Source: Paraburkholderia sp. PREW-6R (GTDB taxonomy: Bacteria; Pseudomonadota; Gammaproteobacteria; Burkholderiales; Burkholderiaceae). From it: a stretch of DNA of 64,000 nt. Shown one piece after another: positions 47,000-57,594 of this stretch. The stretch lies in contig NZ_CP155073.1 in the NCBI RefSeq assembly GCF_039621805.1, forward strand, positions 3,038,001-3,102,000, written 5' to 3'. The notes under the pieces are model-generated. The model saw only the letters and a list, made by a program, of their open reading frames with translations. It ran no database searches and had not been told where the DNA came from. Both the position numbers and the translations under genes were made by a program. Every line of letters starts with the position of its first letter. The first letter of the stretch is position 1.

Positions 47000-47947
47000 C
47001 TAGACGACGAGCCGGTCGCGCAGCGTAGCGAGTGTCGTCTGCGAGACACCGAGGCCTTGAGTCAGATAGGCGGACATCGTGCCGTAACTCTTTTGCACCT
47101 GATCGAAGCCGGCTTGCAGATAGTTTTCCTGGACATTCAGCAACGGCGTCTGCACCGTTGCGACCGCGTCGCCGTCCTGCGAACGCAGCGTGTCGGTTTG
47201 CGCGCGAATGGAGCGCGCCAGGTAGACGTTGCTCAGCAGATAGTCCTGCATGATGACGTCGAGCGGGACGTTGGCGATGCTGAGCAGCAACGCCGCGACC
47301 CAGCCCGCGCGATCCTTGCCGGCTGTCGAATGAAAGAGCTGTGCGCCGGCGCCGTTCGCCAGACGCGTGAGCAGCGTGCCGTAGCTTGCGCGTTGCGCGC
47401 CGCCGGTGACGTACGCGCGCGCCTGCGACTCCATGAACGCGCTGGCGGCCGCCCACGTCTCGAAACGCGGTGGCAGAAAATCGCTCGTACCCAGCACGTC
47501 GAGCGACTGGGACGTCGCGCCCTTCGGCAGCACATCAGATGTCCGCGCAATCTCGCCGGGCGTGCGCAGATCGTAGACAGACGCGATCCCGAGCTTGTTC
47601 ATCACGGCTGCGTCGACAGCACTGAGCGTCAGCACGTTCGACCGGTAAAACGCGCCGCGCCGCATCTGCTTGCCGTCCACGGTCGGATATCCTGCGGCCG
47701 TACCCGCCACATCGCGAAAATTTTCCACCGACGCGAGGCGCGGCGTGTCAGGCAAGCTGGCGTCGAGACTGCCGCCGCAGGCGGAAAGCAACGCGCTGCC
47801 CGCGCCGGAAACGAGCAGCAAGTTCGCGGAACGCTTGAGAAACATGCGACGCGACGCCGCCGCGTGCACCGGCAAGCGCGTGCCGGGCTGCGGCATCGCG
47901 CCCGCCAGGCGGGGGGACAGCGAGCAGAGTTTTGCGGTGGCGGGCAT
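47000..47947 (-). CDS. Tat-exported phosphatase-like lipoprotein, catalytic Cys replaced
   Basis: Up to 315 residues. The N-terminus has a twin-arginine motif (SRRMFLKR, 32-39), a hydrophobic core and a lipobox LLSAC (C57), so it is a predicted Tat-dependent lipoprotein. The rest fits tyrosine/serine phosphatases of the Y_phosphatase3 type: NFRDVAG (76-82), YDLRTPGE, and the P-loop FHSTAGKDRAG (205-215). In active enzymes the P-loop is HCxAGKDRTG; here position 207 is Ser (TCG codon). R213 is kept. Probably non-catalytic or altered. Start could also be 47896. Confidence 0.82.
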   Translation of the reverse strand: MPATAKLCSLSPRLAGAMPQPGTRLPVHAAASRRMFLKRSANLLLVSGAGSALLSACGGSLDASLPDTPRLASVENFRDVAGTAAGYPTVDGKQMRRGAFYRSNVLTLSAVDAAVMNKLGIASVYDLRTPGEIARTSDVLPKGATSQSLDVLGTSDFLPPRFETWAAASAFMESQARAYVTGGAQRASYGTLLTRLANGAGAQLFHSTAGKDRAGWVAALLLSIANVPLDVIMQDYLLSNVYLARSIRAQTDTLRSQDGDAVATVQTPLLNVQENYLQAGFDQVQKSYGTMSAYLTQGLGVSQTTLATLRDRLVV

Positions 47948-48283
47948 GAGACGTGGCTGGCGCGGGCGTTAAAGATGACGGGCAGTGCCGACGGGCGCTG
48001 TCGGCGCAGTTTAACGGCCCTTCCTGTTCTTTTGGTTACGCCGTAGTAGACGGTAAGGAACGGCAAGCTGGCGCAGCCACGCGCTGGCGCTCAACTTTTT
48101 GCGTAACGCCCGGATAGCGGGCATTGCCGGGCCGTTTCCAAGGGTTGTCTCCCCTTAACAGTTGATTACCGCCGCCGGCCAATTTTGACGGCGACTGGCT
48201 GGAAATCGGCGCCTGACCGTAGAATACAAATACCCTTCGATCGCCGCCCCGGCAGGCAAAAAACCTGGAGACCACAACAAAAC
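47948..48283. other. Intergenic region, 336 bp
   Basis: It lies between the divergent phosphatase-like and MFS genes. I see imperfect inverted repeats (near 48039-48058 and 48109-48134) but no supported gene. Confidence 0.4.
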
Positions 48284-49543
48284 ATGCCCTCTCTCCAATG
48301 GTTCACTGAACTGACAAAGCGCGAGCGGCGCACGCTGTACGCCGGCTTCGGCGGCTATGCAGTGGATGCCTTTGACTTCATGATCTACTCGTTCCTCATT
48401 CCGACGCTGATCGCCACATGGGGCATGACAAAAAGCGAAGCGGGAATGATCGCCACCAGTTCGCTGATCTCGTCGGCAATAGGCGGCTGGCTTGCAGGCA
48501 TTCTTGCCGACCGCTATGGACGCGTGCGCGTGCTCCAGTGGACGATCGCCACATTCGCGATCTTCACCTGTCTATCGGGCTTTACGAATTCTTTCTGGCA
48601 ATTGCTGACCACCCGCACATTGCAAGGCATTGGCTTCGGCGGCGAATGGTCGGTCGTGACGATCATGATGGCTGAGACGATCCGCTCGCCGCAGCACCGC
48701 GCGAAGGCGGTCGGCACGGTGCAAAGCAGCTGGTCGTTCGGGTGGGCCGCCGCGGCGATCGTCTACTGGGCTTTTTTCGCGCTGCTGCCTGAACAGTACG
48801 CGTGGCGTGCCTGCTTCTGGATCGGCCTGCTGCCCGCCGCGTGGATCATCTACATTCGCCGCAACGTGAGCGATCCCGACATCTTTCTCGACACGCGCCG
48901 CGCCCGTGAAAGCGGCTTCGACACCTCGCACTTTCTGCAGATCTTCGCTTTTCCCCATCTAAAAACGACGCTACTCGGCAGCGCGCTGTGCACCGGCATG
49001 CTCGGCGGCTACTACGCCATTACCACCTGGCTGCCAACCTATCTGAAAACCGTGCGGCATCTGTCGGTGTTCAACACGAGCGGCTACCTGATCGTGCTGA
49101 TCGTGGGGTCGTTCACCGGCTATATCGTGGGCGCGATTCTGTGCGACCGGATCGGCCGGCGCGCATCGTTCGTACTGTTCGCGATCGGCTCGTTCATGCT
49201 CGGCATGGTCTACACGATGCTGCCGATCACCGACACCATGATGCTCGCGCTCGGCTTTCCGCTGGGCATCGTCGTGCAAGGGATTTTTGCGGGCGTGGGC
49301 GCGTACCTGTCGGAGCTGTATCCAAATGCGATTCGCGGCTCGGGGCAAGGTTTCTGCTACAACCTGGGACGTGGCCTCGGCTCGTTCTTTCCGATTGCGG
49401 TCGGTACACTGTCCCAGACCATGACGCTCGTGAAGGCGATGGGTATCGTTGCCGGGGCAGGCTATCTGCTGGTGATCGTCGCCGCATTGTGTCTGCCGGA
49501 AACGAAAGGCAAAGTACTCGGCGCCGCGCGCCCCACTGCCTGA
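48284..49543 (+). CDS. MFS transporter, MHS/AAHS-like
   Basis: A 419-residue, 12-TM permease. It has the MFS loop-2/3 motif GILADRYGRVRV (about 73-84) and the symmetry-related CDRIGRR. VDAFDF in TM1 is typical of carboxylate or amino acid/aromatic acid proton symporters, and it ends with PETKG. I start at 48284, the first ATG giving a normal cytosolic N-terminus. It lies 16 bp before a D-amino acid dehydrogenase gene, so it may bring in an amino or organic acid for that enzyme (inference). Confidence 0.87.
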   Translation: MPSLQWFTELTKRERRTLYAGFGGYAVDAFDFMIYSFLIPTLIATWGMTKSEAGMIATSSLISSAIGGWLAGILADRYGRVRVLQWTIATFAIFTCLSGFTNSFWQLLTTRTLQGIGFGGEWSVVTIMMAETIRSPQHRAKAVGTVQSSWSFGWAAAAIVYWAFFALLPEQYAWRACFWIGLLPAAWIIYIRRNVSDPDIFLDTRRARESGFDTSHFLQIFAFPHLKTTLLGSALCTGMLGGYYAITTWLPTYLKTVRHLSVFNTSGYLIVLIVGSFTGYIVGAILCDRIGRRASFVLFAIGSFMLGMVYTMLPITDTMMLALGFPLGIVVQGIFAGVGAYLSELYPNAIRGSGQGFCYNLGRGLGSFFPIAVGTLSQTMTLVKAMGIVAGAGYLLVIVAALCLPETKGKVLGAARPTA

Positions 49544-49559
49544 CATCGCAGTAACGCAC

Positions 49560-50840
49560 ATGAAAACGATTGTTCTCGGCGGTGGCGTGATCGGCGTTGC
49601 CACCGCTTTCTATCTGCGCCAGCAAGGCTGTGACGTCACCGTGATCGAGCGCGAGCCCGACGTCGCGCTGTCCACCAGTTTTGGCAACGCCGGCGTGATC
49701 GCGCCGGGCTACGTGACGCCGTGGGCCGCACCCGGCATGCCGGCCAAGATTCTCAGGTATCTGTTCAAGCCGGCCTCGCCGCTGATTTTCAGGCCGACGT
49801 TCGATCCCGCTCAATGGCGCTGGATCGCAACGTGGCTGCGCGAATGCGACCTCGAACGGTTTCGCGTCAACAAGCAGCGCATGCAGCGCATTGCCTATTA
49901 CAGCCGCGAATGTCTGCGCGAGTTCCGCGGCCGCCATCCGTTCGACTACGGGCGCAGTCAGGGCTATCTGCAGCTCTTCCGCACCGAATACGATGTCGAA
50001 CTCGCGCAACCGGCGTTGACGGTCCTGCGCGATGCCGGCCTCGCGTTTCGGGAAGTCAGCGCAAACCAGTGCGTCGAGATCGAACCGGGTTTGCGCTGGG
50101 CGCGTCAGCCGCCGCTTTCCGGCCTCTATCTGCCCGACGACGAAGCCGGTGACTGTGCGCGCTTCACCCGCGAACTGCGCTCGATCTGCGAGCGCAGCGG
50201 CGTGCAGTTTCGCTTCGACACGCGCGTGACATCGCTCGACGTGCAAGGCGGCGCCGTGCGCGGCGTGCGGGTTACAGGCGAAGGCAGCGGTGCTGGCGGC
50301 GGCAGCGAGGCGATGCAGGCCGACGCGGTCGTGGTTGCGCTGGGCGTCGACAGTGCGGCGCTCCTCGCGCGGCTCGGCGTGAAGGTGCCGCTCTATCCGG
50401 TGAAAGGCTATTCAGCGACGCTGCCTGTTACCGACGATGAGAAAGCGCCGCGTGCCGCGCTCATGGACGAATCGCTGAAAACGGCCATTACCCGCTTCGG
50501 CAACAACCTGCGCGTGGCGGGCACGGCGGAATTGGGCAACCGGCAGGCCACGCTGCGTGAGCAGGCGTTGCAGACGCTGATGAAAGTGCTCGGCGACTGG
50601 TTTCCGCACGCCGCCAATCCCACTTCCGCGCACTTCTGGGTAGGCCGCCGCCCGATGACGCCTGACGGCGCGCCGCTGCTTGGGCCGTCCGGCATCGACA
50701 ATCTCTGGCTGAATGTCGGACATGGATCGACCGGCTGGGCAATGTCGATGGGATCAGGGCGCGTGCTCGCCGATCTGATCGCGCAGCGCACGCCGGAAAT
50801 CGATCTCGAAGGGCTCACGCTGGCGCGCTACGGCAAGTAG
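49560..50840 (+). CDS. D-amino acid dehydrogenase (DadA family)
   Basis: A 426-residue FAD enzyme that oxidises D-amino acids to 2-oxo acids and passes electrons to the respiratory chain. The FAD site GGGVIG is at 7-12, followed by VIEREP. DadA family marks are SFGNAGVIAPGYVTPWAAPG (split: SFGNAG, PGYVTPWAAPG), YPVKGYS, RPMTPDGAPLLG, and GHGSTGW near the C-terminus. It may act on D-Ala or another D-amino acid. Co-transcribed with the MFS gene. Confidence 0.9.
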   Translation: MKTIVLGGGVIGVATAFYLRQQGCDVTVIEREPDVALSTSFGNAGVIAPGYVTPWAAPGMPAKILRYLFKPASPLIFRPTFDPAQWRWIATWLRECDLERFRVNKQRMQRIAYYSRECLREFRGRHPFDYGRSQGYLQLFRTEYDVELAQPALTVLRDAGLAFREVSANQCVEIEPGLRWARQPPLSGLYLPDDEAGDCARFTRELRSICERSGVQFRFDTRVTSLDVQGGAVRGVRVTGEGSGAGGGSEAMQADAVVVALGVDSAALLARLGVKVPLYPVKGYSATLPVTDDEKAPRAALMDESLKTAITRFGNNLRVAGTAELGNRQATLREQALQTLMKVLGDWFPHAANPTSAHFWVGRRPMTPDGAPLLGPSGIDNLWLNVGHGSTGWAMSMGSGRVLADLIAQRTPEIDLEGLTLARYGK

Positions 50841-50882
50841 CCAGGGGCACTTCACGGCTGCGCTCGATTGATAGACGTTAAG

Positions 50883-50919
50883 AAGCCGGGTCATCCTCGC
50901 GGATGCCCGGCTTTGTTTT
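50883..50919 (+). terminator. Rho-independent terminator of the MFS-dadA unit
   Basis: Stem AAGCCGGG..CATCC with GGATG.CCCGGCTT, followed by TGTTTT. It lies 42 bp past the stop codon. Confidence 0.8.
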
Positions 50920-51008
50920 ACCGCCCGATGTATCCGCGCTTCACCGCTCGCGTGACACATTGTCGTCTCCCCTCTTCCTGCAAGCTTTGCGGGTTTCGAC
51001 AGAGACGT

Positions 51009-52478
51009 TTAGCGCGGCAGTTCCGAATGCCCCATCAGGAAAGCGTCGACCGAACGCGCGCACTGACGGCCTTCGCGGATCGCCCACACCACCAGCGACT
51101 GGCCGCGGCGCATGTCGCCCGCCGTGAACACCTTGTCGACCGACGTGTAGTAGGCCTTGTCACCTTCGGTCGTCGCGCGCACGTTGCCGCGCGCGTCCTT
51201 GTCGACGCCGAACGCTTCCAGCACCGGCGACACCGGCTGCGTAAAGCCCATGGCGAGCAGCACGAGATCGGCCTTCATTTCGAATTCCGAATTCGGCACT
51301 TCCTGCATCTTGCCGTCCTTCCATTCGACACGCGCCGCGATCAGCTTTTCGACCTTGCCGTTCTTGCCTTCCAGACGCTTGGTCGCGACAGCCCAGTCAC
51401 GCGAGCAGCCTTCGTCGTGCGAAGACGAAGTGCGCAGCTTGACCGGCCAGTACGGCCACACGAGCGGCTTGTTCTCTTCCTCCGGAGGCTGCGGCAGCAG
51501 TTCGAACTGCGTGACGGTCTTGGCGCCATGACGGTTCGACGTGCCGACGCAATCCGAACCCGTATCGCCGCCACCGATCACGACCACATGCTTGCCCTTC
51601 GCCAGAAGCTGGTTCACGACCTTGTCGCCGGCGTTGACCTTGTTCTGCTGCGGCAAAAACTCCATTGCGTAGTGGACGCCGTCCAGCTCGCGGCCCGGCA
51701 CCGGCAGATCACGCGGCGTTTCCGAACCGCCTGCGATCACCACGGCGTCGAACTCTTCCTTTAACTGGTCCGGCGTGATGGTTTCCTTCCCTGCATTGCC
51801 GATGTGCGCCGGCAGCGAATCCGCACGGCCGACGAACACGCCCGCGCGAAACGTCACCCCTTCGGCTTCCATCTGACGCATGCGGCGATCGATCAGCCAC
51901 TTCTCCAGCTTGAAGTCGGGAATGCCGTACCGCAGCAGGCCGCCAATGCGGTCGTTCTTCTCGAACACAGTGACATCGTGCCCCGCGCGCGCGAGCTGTT
52001 GCGCAACAGCAAGTCCGGCGGGGCCGGAACCGACGACCGCGACCTTCTTGCCGGTTTTGTGCCTGGGCGGCTGCGGGGCGACCCAGCCCTCGGCCCACGC
52101 CTTGTCGATAATCGCGTGCTCGATCGACTTGATGCCGACCGGGTCGTCATTGATGCCGAGCGTGCACGCCGCTTCGCACGGTGCGGGGCAGATGCGGCCC
52201 GTGAACTCGGGGAAGTTGTTCGTGGAATGCAGCACTTCAATCGCGTTCTTCCAGTCCTGATGGAACACCAGGTCGTTGAAGTCCGGAATGATATTGTTGA
52301 CCGGGCAGCCGTTGTTGCAGAACGGAATGCCGCAGTCCATGCAACGTGCGCCTTGAATCTTCGCTTCGTCGTCCGACAATGCCGCGACGAATTCCTTGTA
52401 GTGCTTCACACGCGTGAGCGGAGCTTCGTACGCCTCGTGGCGGCGTTCGAACTCGAGAAAACCGGTTGCCTTGCCCAT
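51009..52478 (-). CDS. gltD: Glutamate synthase small subunit
   Basis: A 489-residue NADPH-binding beta subunit of GOGAT. N-terminal Fe-S Cys clusters: [14 protein letters not shown] and [12 protein letters not shown] site [14 protein letters not shown] (about 149-162) and NADPH site [11 protein letters not shown] (about 287-297). Start at 52478 matches the family N-terminus [10 protein letters not shown], with AGAGAA upstream. It passes electrons from NADPH to GltB. The operon order is gltB-gltD, 121 bp apart. Confidence 0.96.
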   Translation of the reverse strand: MGKATGFLEFERRHEAYEAPLTRVKHYKEFVAALSDDEAKIQGARCMDCGIPFCNNGCPVNNIIPDFNDLVFHQDWKNAIEVLHSTNNFPEFTGRICPAPCEAACTLGINDDPVGIKSIEHAIIDKAWAEGWVAPQPPRHKTGKKVAVVGSGPAGLAVAQQLARAGHDVTVFEKNDRIGGLLRYGIPDFKLEKWLIDRRMRQMEAEGVTFRAGVFVGRADSLPAHIGNAGKETITPDQLKEEFDAVVIAGGSETPRDLPVPGRELDGVHYAMEFLPQQNKVNAGDKVVNQLLAKGKHVVVIGGGDTGSDCVGTSNRHGAKTVTQFELLPQPPEEENKPLVWPYWPVKLRTSSSHDEGCSRDWAVATKRLEGKNGKVEKLIAARVEWKDGKMQEVPNSEFEMKADLVLLAMGFTQPVSPVLEAFGVDKDARGNVRATTEGDKAYYTSVDKVFTAGDMRRGQSLVVWAIREGRQCARSVDAFLMGHSELPR

Positions 52479-52599
52479 GTGGTTCTCTTCTCTATCTGTA
52501 TCGAGGGGTGATCTGGAACCGCCACGCGCACCGTTGATCGGCAGGCGCGGCGGGTTCGGCTTATAGCTGACGTGCTGGTTGAGGCCGGTGAGCGACCCG

Positions 52600-55500
52600 T
52601 CAGGCGGCGAGGACTTCCTTGTTCGCCTTCTTCGCTGCCATCTCGCCCAGCGCACGCTTGTATTCGGTCGGGAAAACCTTAACGAATTGACGGCGCGACG
52701 CATCCCAGTTTTCGAGCAGCGCTTTTGCGCGCGGCGAACCGGTGAACTGGAAGTGACGTTCGATGAGCCCCTTGAGCAACGCTTCGTCGGTCGTGTTGCT
52801 GTGCCACAGCCCCTTGTCGACCGTGCGCTCCTGTTCGGCCGTTTGCAGCACCGGGTCGAGCGCGACCATCGACTTGTTGCACTTGCCCGCGAAGGTGTTG
52901 TCCGGGTCGTACACATAAGCGACGCCACCCGACATGCCGGCGGCGAAGTTACGGCCCGTCTCGCCGAGCACGACGACCGTGCCGCCCGTCATGTATTCGC
53001 AGCCGTGGTCGCCGGTGCCTTCGACAACCGCCGTCGCGCCCGAGTTACGCACGCAGAAACGCTCGCCCGCCACGCCACGGAAGAACGACTCGCCTTCGAT
53101 CGCGCCGTACATCACCGTGTTGCCGCAGATGATGTTCTCTTCCGACTTGCCGCGGAAATCGTTCGTCGGGCGAATGATGATGCGCCCGCCCGACAGACCC
53201 TTGCCGACGTAATCGTTGCCGTCGCCGACCAGATCCAGCGTGATGCCCTTCGCGAGGAACGCGCCGAAGCTCTGACCAGCGGTGCCCTTCAACTGGATGT
53301 GGATCGTGTCGTCGGGCAAACCGTCGTGGCCGTACTTCTTCGCAATCGTGCCGGACAGCATCGCGCCGACCGTACGGTTCACGTTGCGCACCGGCTGGAT
53401 GAACGACACGTGCTCGCCCTTTTCGATGGCCGCCTTCGCCTTCTCGATCAACGTGTGGTCGAGCGCCTTTGCGAGGCCGTGGTCCTGCACGTCGACGTGC
53501 TTGCGCGCCACTTCCGCCGACACTTGCGGCAGATAGAACACGCGCGAGAAGTCCAGACCCTTCGCCTTCCAGTGCTCGACGCCCTTCTTCATGTCAAGCA
53601 GTTCGGCATGGCCGATCAGGTCGTCGAACTTGCGGATGCCCAGTTGCGCCATGATTTCGCGCGCTTCTTCCGCTACGAAGAAGAAGAAGTTGACGACATG
53701 CTCCGGCTGCCCCTGAAACTTCGCACGCAGCACCGGATCTTGCGTGGCGACGCCGACCGGGCAGGTGTTCAGGTGGCACTTGCGCATCATGATGCAGCCT
53801 TCGACGACGAGCGGTGCCGTCGCGAAGCCGAACTCGTCCGCGCCGAGCAGCGCGCCGATCACGACGTCGCGGCCTGTTTTCATCTGGCCGTCGGCCTGCA
53901 CGCGGATTCGGCCGCGCAACTGGTTGAGCACCAGCGTTTGCTGCGTTTCAGCCAGACCCAGTTCCCACGGCGTGCCGGCATGCTTCACCGACGACAGCGG
54001 CGACGCGCCCGTGCCGCCGTCGTGGCCGGCGATCACGACGTGATCGGCCTTCGCCTTGGCAACACCTGCGGCGACCGTGCCGACGCCCGACTCCGACACC
54101 AGCTTCACCGACACGCTGGCCGCCGGGTTGGCGTTCTTCAGGTCATGGATGAGCTGCGCCAGGTCTTCGATCGAGTAAATGTCGTGGTGCGGCGGCGGCG
54201 AAATGAGACCCACGCCCGGCACCGAGTAACGCAGCTTGCCGATATAGTCCGACACCTTGTGGCCCGGCAACTGGCCGCCTTCGCCGGGCTTCGCGCCTTG
54301 CGCCATCTTGATCTGGATCTGGTCTGCCGACGCCAGATATTCCGCCGTCACGCCGAACCGGCCCGAGGCCACCTGCTTGATCTTCGAGCGCAGCGAATCA
54401 CCGTCTTTCAACGGGATGTCGACAATCACTTCATCGCCGATCACGGACTTCATCGTGTCGCCGTTCCGGATCGGAATACCGCGCAGTTCGTTGCGATAGC
54501 GGTTCACGTCTTCACCGCCTTCGCCCGTGTTCGACTTCCCGCCGATGCGGTTCATCGCGACCGCCAGCGTAGCGTGCGCTTCCGTGCTGATCGAACCGAG
54601 CGACATGGCGCCCGTGGCGAAACGCTTGACGATCTCTTTTGCCGGTTCCACTTCGTCGAGCGGGATGGCCTTGGTCGGGTCGAACTTGAATTCGAACAGA
54701 CCGCGGAACGTCATGTGACGCTTCGTCTGATCGTTGATCAGATGCGCGTATTCCTTGTAGGTCTGATACGAGTTGCTGCGCGCCGAGTGTTGCAGCTTGG
54801 CGATCGCATCCGGCGTCCACATGTGTTCTTCGCCGCGCACCCGATAGGCGTACTCGCCGCCCGCGTCGAGCATGGTGGCAAGAACGGGGTTGTCGCCGAA
54901 CGCGTCGCGATGCAGACGGATCGCTTCTTCCGCCACGTCGAACAGGCCAATGCCGCCCACTTTCGACGACGTGCCCTTGAAATACTTCTGCACGAGGTCT
55001 TCAGCGAGACCGACTGCTTCGAAAATCTGCGCGCCGGTGTAGGACATGTAGGTGGAAATGCCCATCTTCGACATGACCTTCTGCAGACCCTTGCCGACTG
55101 CCTTCGTGAAGTTGTACACCGCCTTTTCCGGCGACAGGTCGCCCTTCAGGCCTGCTGCAAGCTGGCCGAGCGTTTCCATGGCGAGGTACGGGTGCACGGC
55201 TTCCGCACCATATGCGGCGAGCAGCGCGAAGTGGTGCGTCTCACGCGCCGAGCCGGTTTCGACGACCAGACCCGCGCTCGTGCGCAGCCCATGCTGCACG
55301 AGATGCGTATGGATCGCCGCGGTGGCGAGCAGCGCCGGAATGGCCACATTGTCGCGATCGGTCTTGCGGTCCGACACGATCAGCATGTTGTAGCCGGACT
55401 TGACCGCGTCCACGGCTTCCGCGCACAGCGACGCGAGACGTGCCTCGATCCCTTCCTTGCCCCACGCGACCGGATAGCAGATGTTCAGCTCGTACGAGCT

Positions 55501-57303
55501 GAACTTGCCGCCCGTGTACTGATCGATTTCGCGGATCTTGGCGATGTCCTTGAAGTCGAGCACCGGCTGCGACACTTCGAGACGCATCGGCGGGTTGATG
55601 TTGTTCGTGTCGAGCAGGTTCGGCTTGGGGCCGACGAACGACACCAGCGACATCACCATGTTTTCGCGGATCGGGTCGATCGGCGGGTTCGTGACTTGCG
55701 CGAACAGCTGCTTGAAGTAGTGATAGAGCGTCTTGTTCTTGTTGGACATGACGGCCAGCGGCGAGTCGTTGCCCATTGAACCGACCGCTTCTTCCCCGGC
55801 TTGCGCCATCGGCGCCATCAGGAACTTGAGATCTTCCTGCGTGTAGCCGAACGCCTGCTGACGATCCAGCAAAGCGGCGGGCTCGCGGCGTTCGGTCGCG
55901 ACGTCTTCGGCCTTCGGCTCGATTTCGTCGAGCTTGATGCGCACCGCGTCGATCCAGCTCTTGTAGGGCTTCGCGTTCGCGAGGTTGTCCTTCAGTTCCT
56001 TGTCGTCGATGATGCGGCCGTGCTCCATGTCGATCAGGAACATCTTGCCCGGCTGCAGACGCCACTTCTTGACAATCTTCGACTCGGGGATCGGCAGCGT
56101 GCCGGCTTCCGACGCCATGATGACGAGATCGTCGTCCGTGACGATGTAGCGCGCCGGACGCAGACCGTTACGGTCGAGCGTCGCGCCGATCTGACGGCCG
56201 TCGGTGAAGGCGATCGCGGCGGGGCCGTCCCACGGCTCCATCATCGCGGCATGATATTCGTAGAACGCTCGGCGGTTCTCGTCCATCAGCGTGTGCTGCT
56301 CCCAGGCTTCCGGGATCATCATCATCATGGCGTGGACGAGCGGGTAGCCGGCCATGACCAGCAGTTCGAGGCAATTATCGAACGAAGCAGTGTCCGACTG
56401 GCCCGGATAGATCAGCGGCCACAGCTTCGGCAGGTCGTCGCCGAGCACGTGCGACGCGATGGCGCCGGTACGCGCGTTCAGCCAGTTGACGTTGCCCTTC
56501 ACCGTGTTGATTTCGCCGTTGTGGGCGATCATGCGGTACGGGTGAGCCAGTTCCCATGCCGGGAAGGTGTTCGTGGAGAAGCGCTGGTGTACGAGCGCGA
56601 GCGCCGACACGGTGCGCTCGTCCTGCAGGTCGCGGTAATACACGCCGACCTGGCCGGCCAGCAGCAGACCCTTGTAGACGACCGTGCGCGCCGACATGGA
56701 CGGCACGAAGTATTCCTTGCCGTGCTTCAGCTTGAGCGCCTGGATGCGGTGGCTCGCGGTCTTACGGATGATGTACAGCTTCCGTTCGAGCGCGTCCGTC
56801 ACCATGATGTCCTTGCCGCGGCCGATGAAAATCTGGCGGATCAGCGGCTCGCTCGCCTTCACGGTAGGCGAAATCGGCATGGTGTGGTCGACCGGGACAT
56901 CGCGCCAGCCGAGCACGACCTGGCCTTCGGCCTTCACCGTGCGTTCGAGCTCCTGCTCACAGGCAAGGCGCGACGCGTGTTCCTTCGGCAGAAACACCAT
57001 GCCCACGCCATACTCGCCGAACGGGGGCAGCACCACGCCCTGGCGAGCCATTTCCTCGCGATAGAAGCCGTCCGGAATCTGGATCAGGATGCCCGCGCCG
57101 TCGCCCATGAGCGGATCGGCGCCGACGGCGCCCCGGTGGTCGAGATTTTCGAGAATCTTCAGGCCTTGCTGAATGATCTCGTGACTCTTCTTGCCCTTGA
57201 TGTGAGCGACGAAGCCAACGCCGCAGGCGTCATGCTCGTTTTGCGGGTCGTACAGACCTTGCGCGGCGGGAACCGGATGAGTCGGTTGCAAGTGGTCGTT
57301 CAT
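52600..57303 (-). CDS. gltB: Glutamate synthase large subunit
   Basis: A 1567-residue GOGAT alpha subunit. It is made with a propeptide; the mature N-terminal glutaminase Cys is C27 (HDACGVGF). Domains in order: class II amidotransferase (27-430), central, FMN-binding synthase domain (about 860-1220) with the [3Fe-4S] Cys region [13 protein letters not shown], and the C-terminal right-handed beta-helix (about 1300-1500) rich in G-X-Y repeats. It makes two glutamates from glutamine and 2-oxoglutarate. First gene of gltBD. Confidence 0.97.
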   Translation of the reverse strand: MNDHLQPTHPVPAAQGLYDPQNEHDACGVGFVAHIKGKKSHEIIQQGLKILENLDHRGAVGADPLMGDGAGILIQIPDGFYREEMARQGVVLPPFGEYGVGMVFLPKEHASRLACEQELERTVKAEGQVVLGWRDVPVDHTMPISPTVKASEPLIRQIFIGRGKDIMVTDALERKLYIIRKTASHRIQALKLKHGKEYFVPSMSARTVVYKGLLLAGQVGVYYRDLQDERTVSALALVHQRFSTNTFPAWELAHPYRMIAHNGEINTVKGNVNWLNARTGAIASHVLGDDLPKLWPLIYPGQSDTASFDNCLELLVMAGYPLVHAMMMMIPEAWEQHTLMDENRRAFYEYHAAMMEPWDGPAAIAFTDGRQIGATLDRNGLRPARYIVTDDDLVIMASEAGTLPIPESKIVKKWRLQPGKMFLIDMEHGRIIDDKELKDNLANAKPYKSWIDAVRIKLDEIEPKAEDVATERREPAALLDRQQAFGYTQEDLKFLMAPMAQAGEEAVGSMGNDSPLAVMSNKNKTLYHYFKQLFAQVTNPPIDPIRENMVMSLVSFVGPKPNLLDTNNINPPMRLEVSQPVLDFKDIAKIREIDQYTGGKFSSYELNICYPVAWGKEGIEARLASLCAEAVDAVKSGYNMLIVSDRKTDRDNVAIPALLATAAIHTHLVQHGLRTSAGLVVETGSARETHHFALLAAYGAEAVHPYLAMETLGQLAAGLKGDLSPEKAVYNFTKAVGKGLQKVMSKMGISTYMSYTGAQIFEAVGLAEDLVQKYFKGTSSKVGGIGLFDVAEEAIRLHRDAFGDNPVLATMLDAGGEYAYRVRGEEHMWTPDAIAKLQHSARSNSYQTYKEYAHLINDQTKRHMTFRGLFEFKFDPTKAIPLDEVEPAKEIVKRFATGAMSLGSISTEAHATLAVAMNRIGGKSNTGEGGEDVNRYRNELRGIPIRNGDTMKSVIGDEVIVDIPLKDGDSLRSKIKQVASGRFGVTAEYLASADQIQIKMAQGAKPGEGGQLPGHKVSDYIGKLRYSVPGVGLISPPPHHDIYSIEDLAQLIHDLKNANPAASVSVKLVSESGVGTVAAGVAKAKADHVVIAGHDGGTGASPLSSVKHAGTPWELGLAETQQTLVLNQLRGRIRVQADGQMKTGRDVVIGALLGADEFGFATAPLVVEGCIMMRKCHLNTCPVGVATQDPVLRAKFQGQPEHVVNFFFFVAEEAREIMAQLGIRKFDDLIGHAELLDMKKGVEHWKAKGLDFSRVFYLPQVSAEVARKHVDVQDHGLAKALDHTLIEKAKAAIEKGEHVSFIQPVRNVNRTVGAMLSGTIAKKYGHDGLPDDTIHIQLKGTAGQSFGAFLAKGITLDLVGDGNDYVGKGLSGGRIIIRPTNDFRGKSEENIICGNTVMYGAIEGESFFRGVAGERFCVRNSGATAVVEGTGDHGCEYMTGGTVVVLGETGRNFAAGMSGGVAYVYDPDNTFAGKCNKSMVALDPVLQTAEQERTVDKGLWHSNTTDEALLKGLIERHFQFTGSPRAKALLENWDASRRQFVKVFPTEYKRALGEMAAKKANKEVLAA

Positions 57304-57429
57304 GGGGACACCGTCTGTGAGGGGCCGAACAGGCCGTTAAACCATTTTTCTATTGCCGCAGTTCGCACCGCAACCGCGTCGCCGCTCCTCACGCTGATGT
57401 TACGCGTGCCAAAAAGCGCCGGAATTCGG

Positions 57430-57459
57430 AATATACGCGACGAATCAAGCAAATAGCAA
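57430..57459 (-). promoter_or_regulatory. Candidate sigma-70 promoter for gltBD
   Basis: On the minus strand TTGCTA (57454-57459), an 18-bp spacer, then TATATT (57430-57435). It is 127 bp upstream of gltB in an AT-rich stretch. Confidence 0.35.
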
Positions 57460-57540
57460 ATAAATCCGTCTGATAGAGACCCAATTATCAAGTTGGTGCA
57501 TTGCACGCCATTTTTATTAGTTCCATATCATCTTTGTACG

Positions 57541-57566
57541 AGAAAAACGGCATGCGAGATGCCGTT
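57541..57566 (-). terminator. Rho-independent terminator of the RAYT-like gene
   Basis: Stem AACGGCAT/ATGCCGTT (8 bp), 5-nt loop, followed on the minus strand by TTTTTC. It lies 28 bp past the stop codon. Confidence 0.75.
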
Positions 57567-57594
57567 CGGTGCCAACGCGTTGATGTGAAACGGT

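Noticed and set aside
52579..55779. 1066-codon open frame antisense to gltB
   Set aside because: Long only because GC-rich codons leave few stops on the opposite strand. The product is Arg/Val/His-rich with no domain, and gltB is unmistakable.
57487..57503. Possible sigma-54 promoter upstream of gltB
   Set aside because: GG and GC pairs can be found 8 or 10 bp apart, but neither strand gives a TGGCAC-N5-TTGC-like match with correct spacing.
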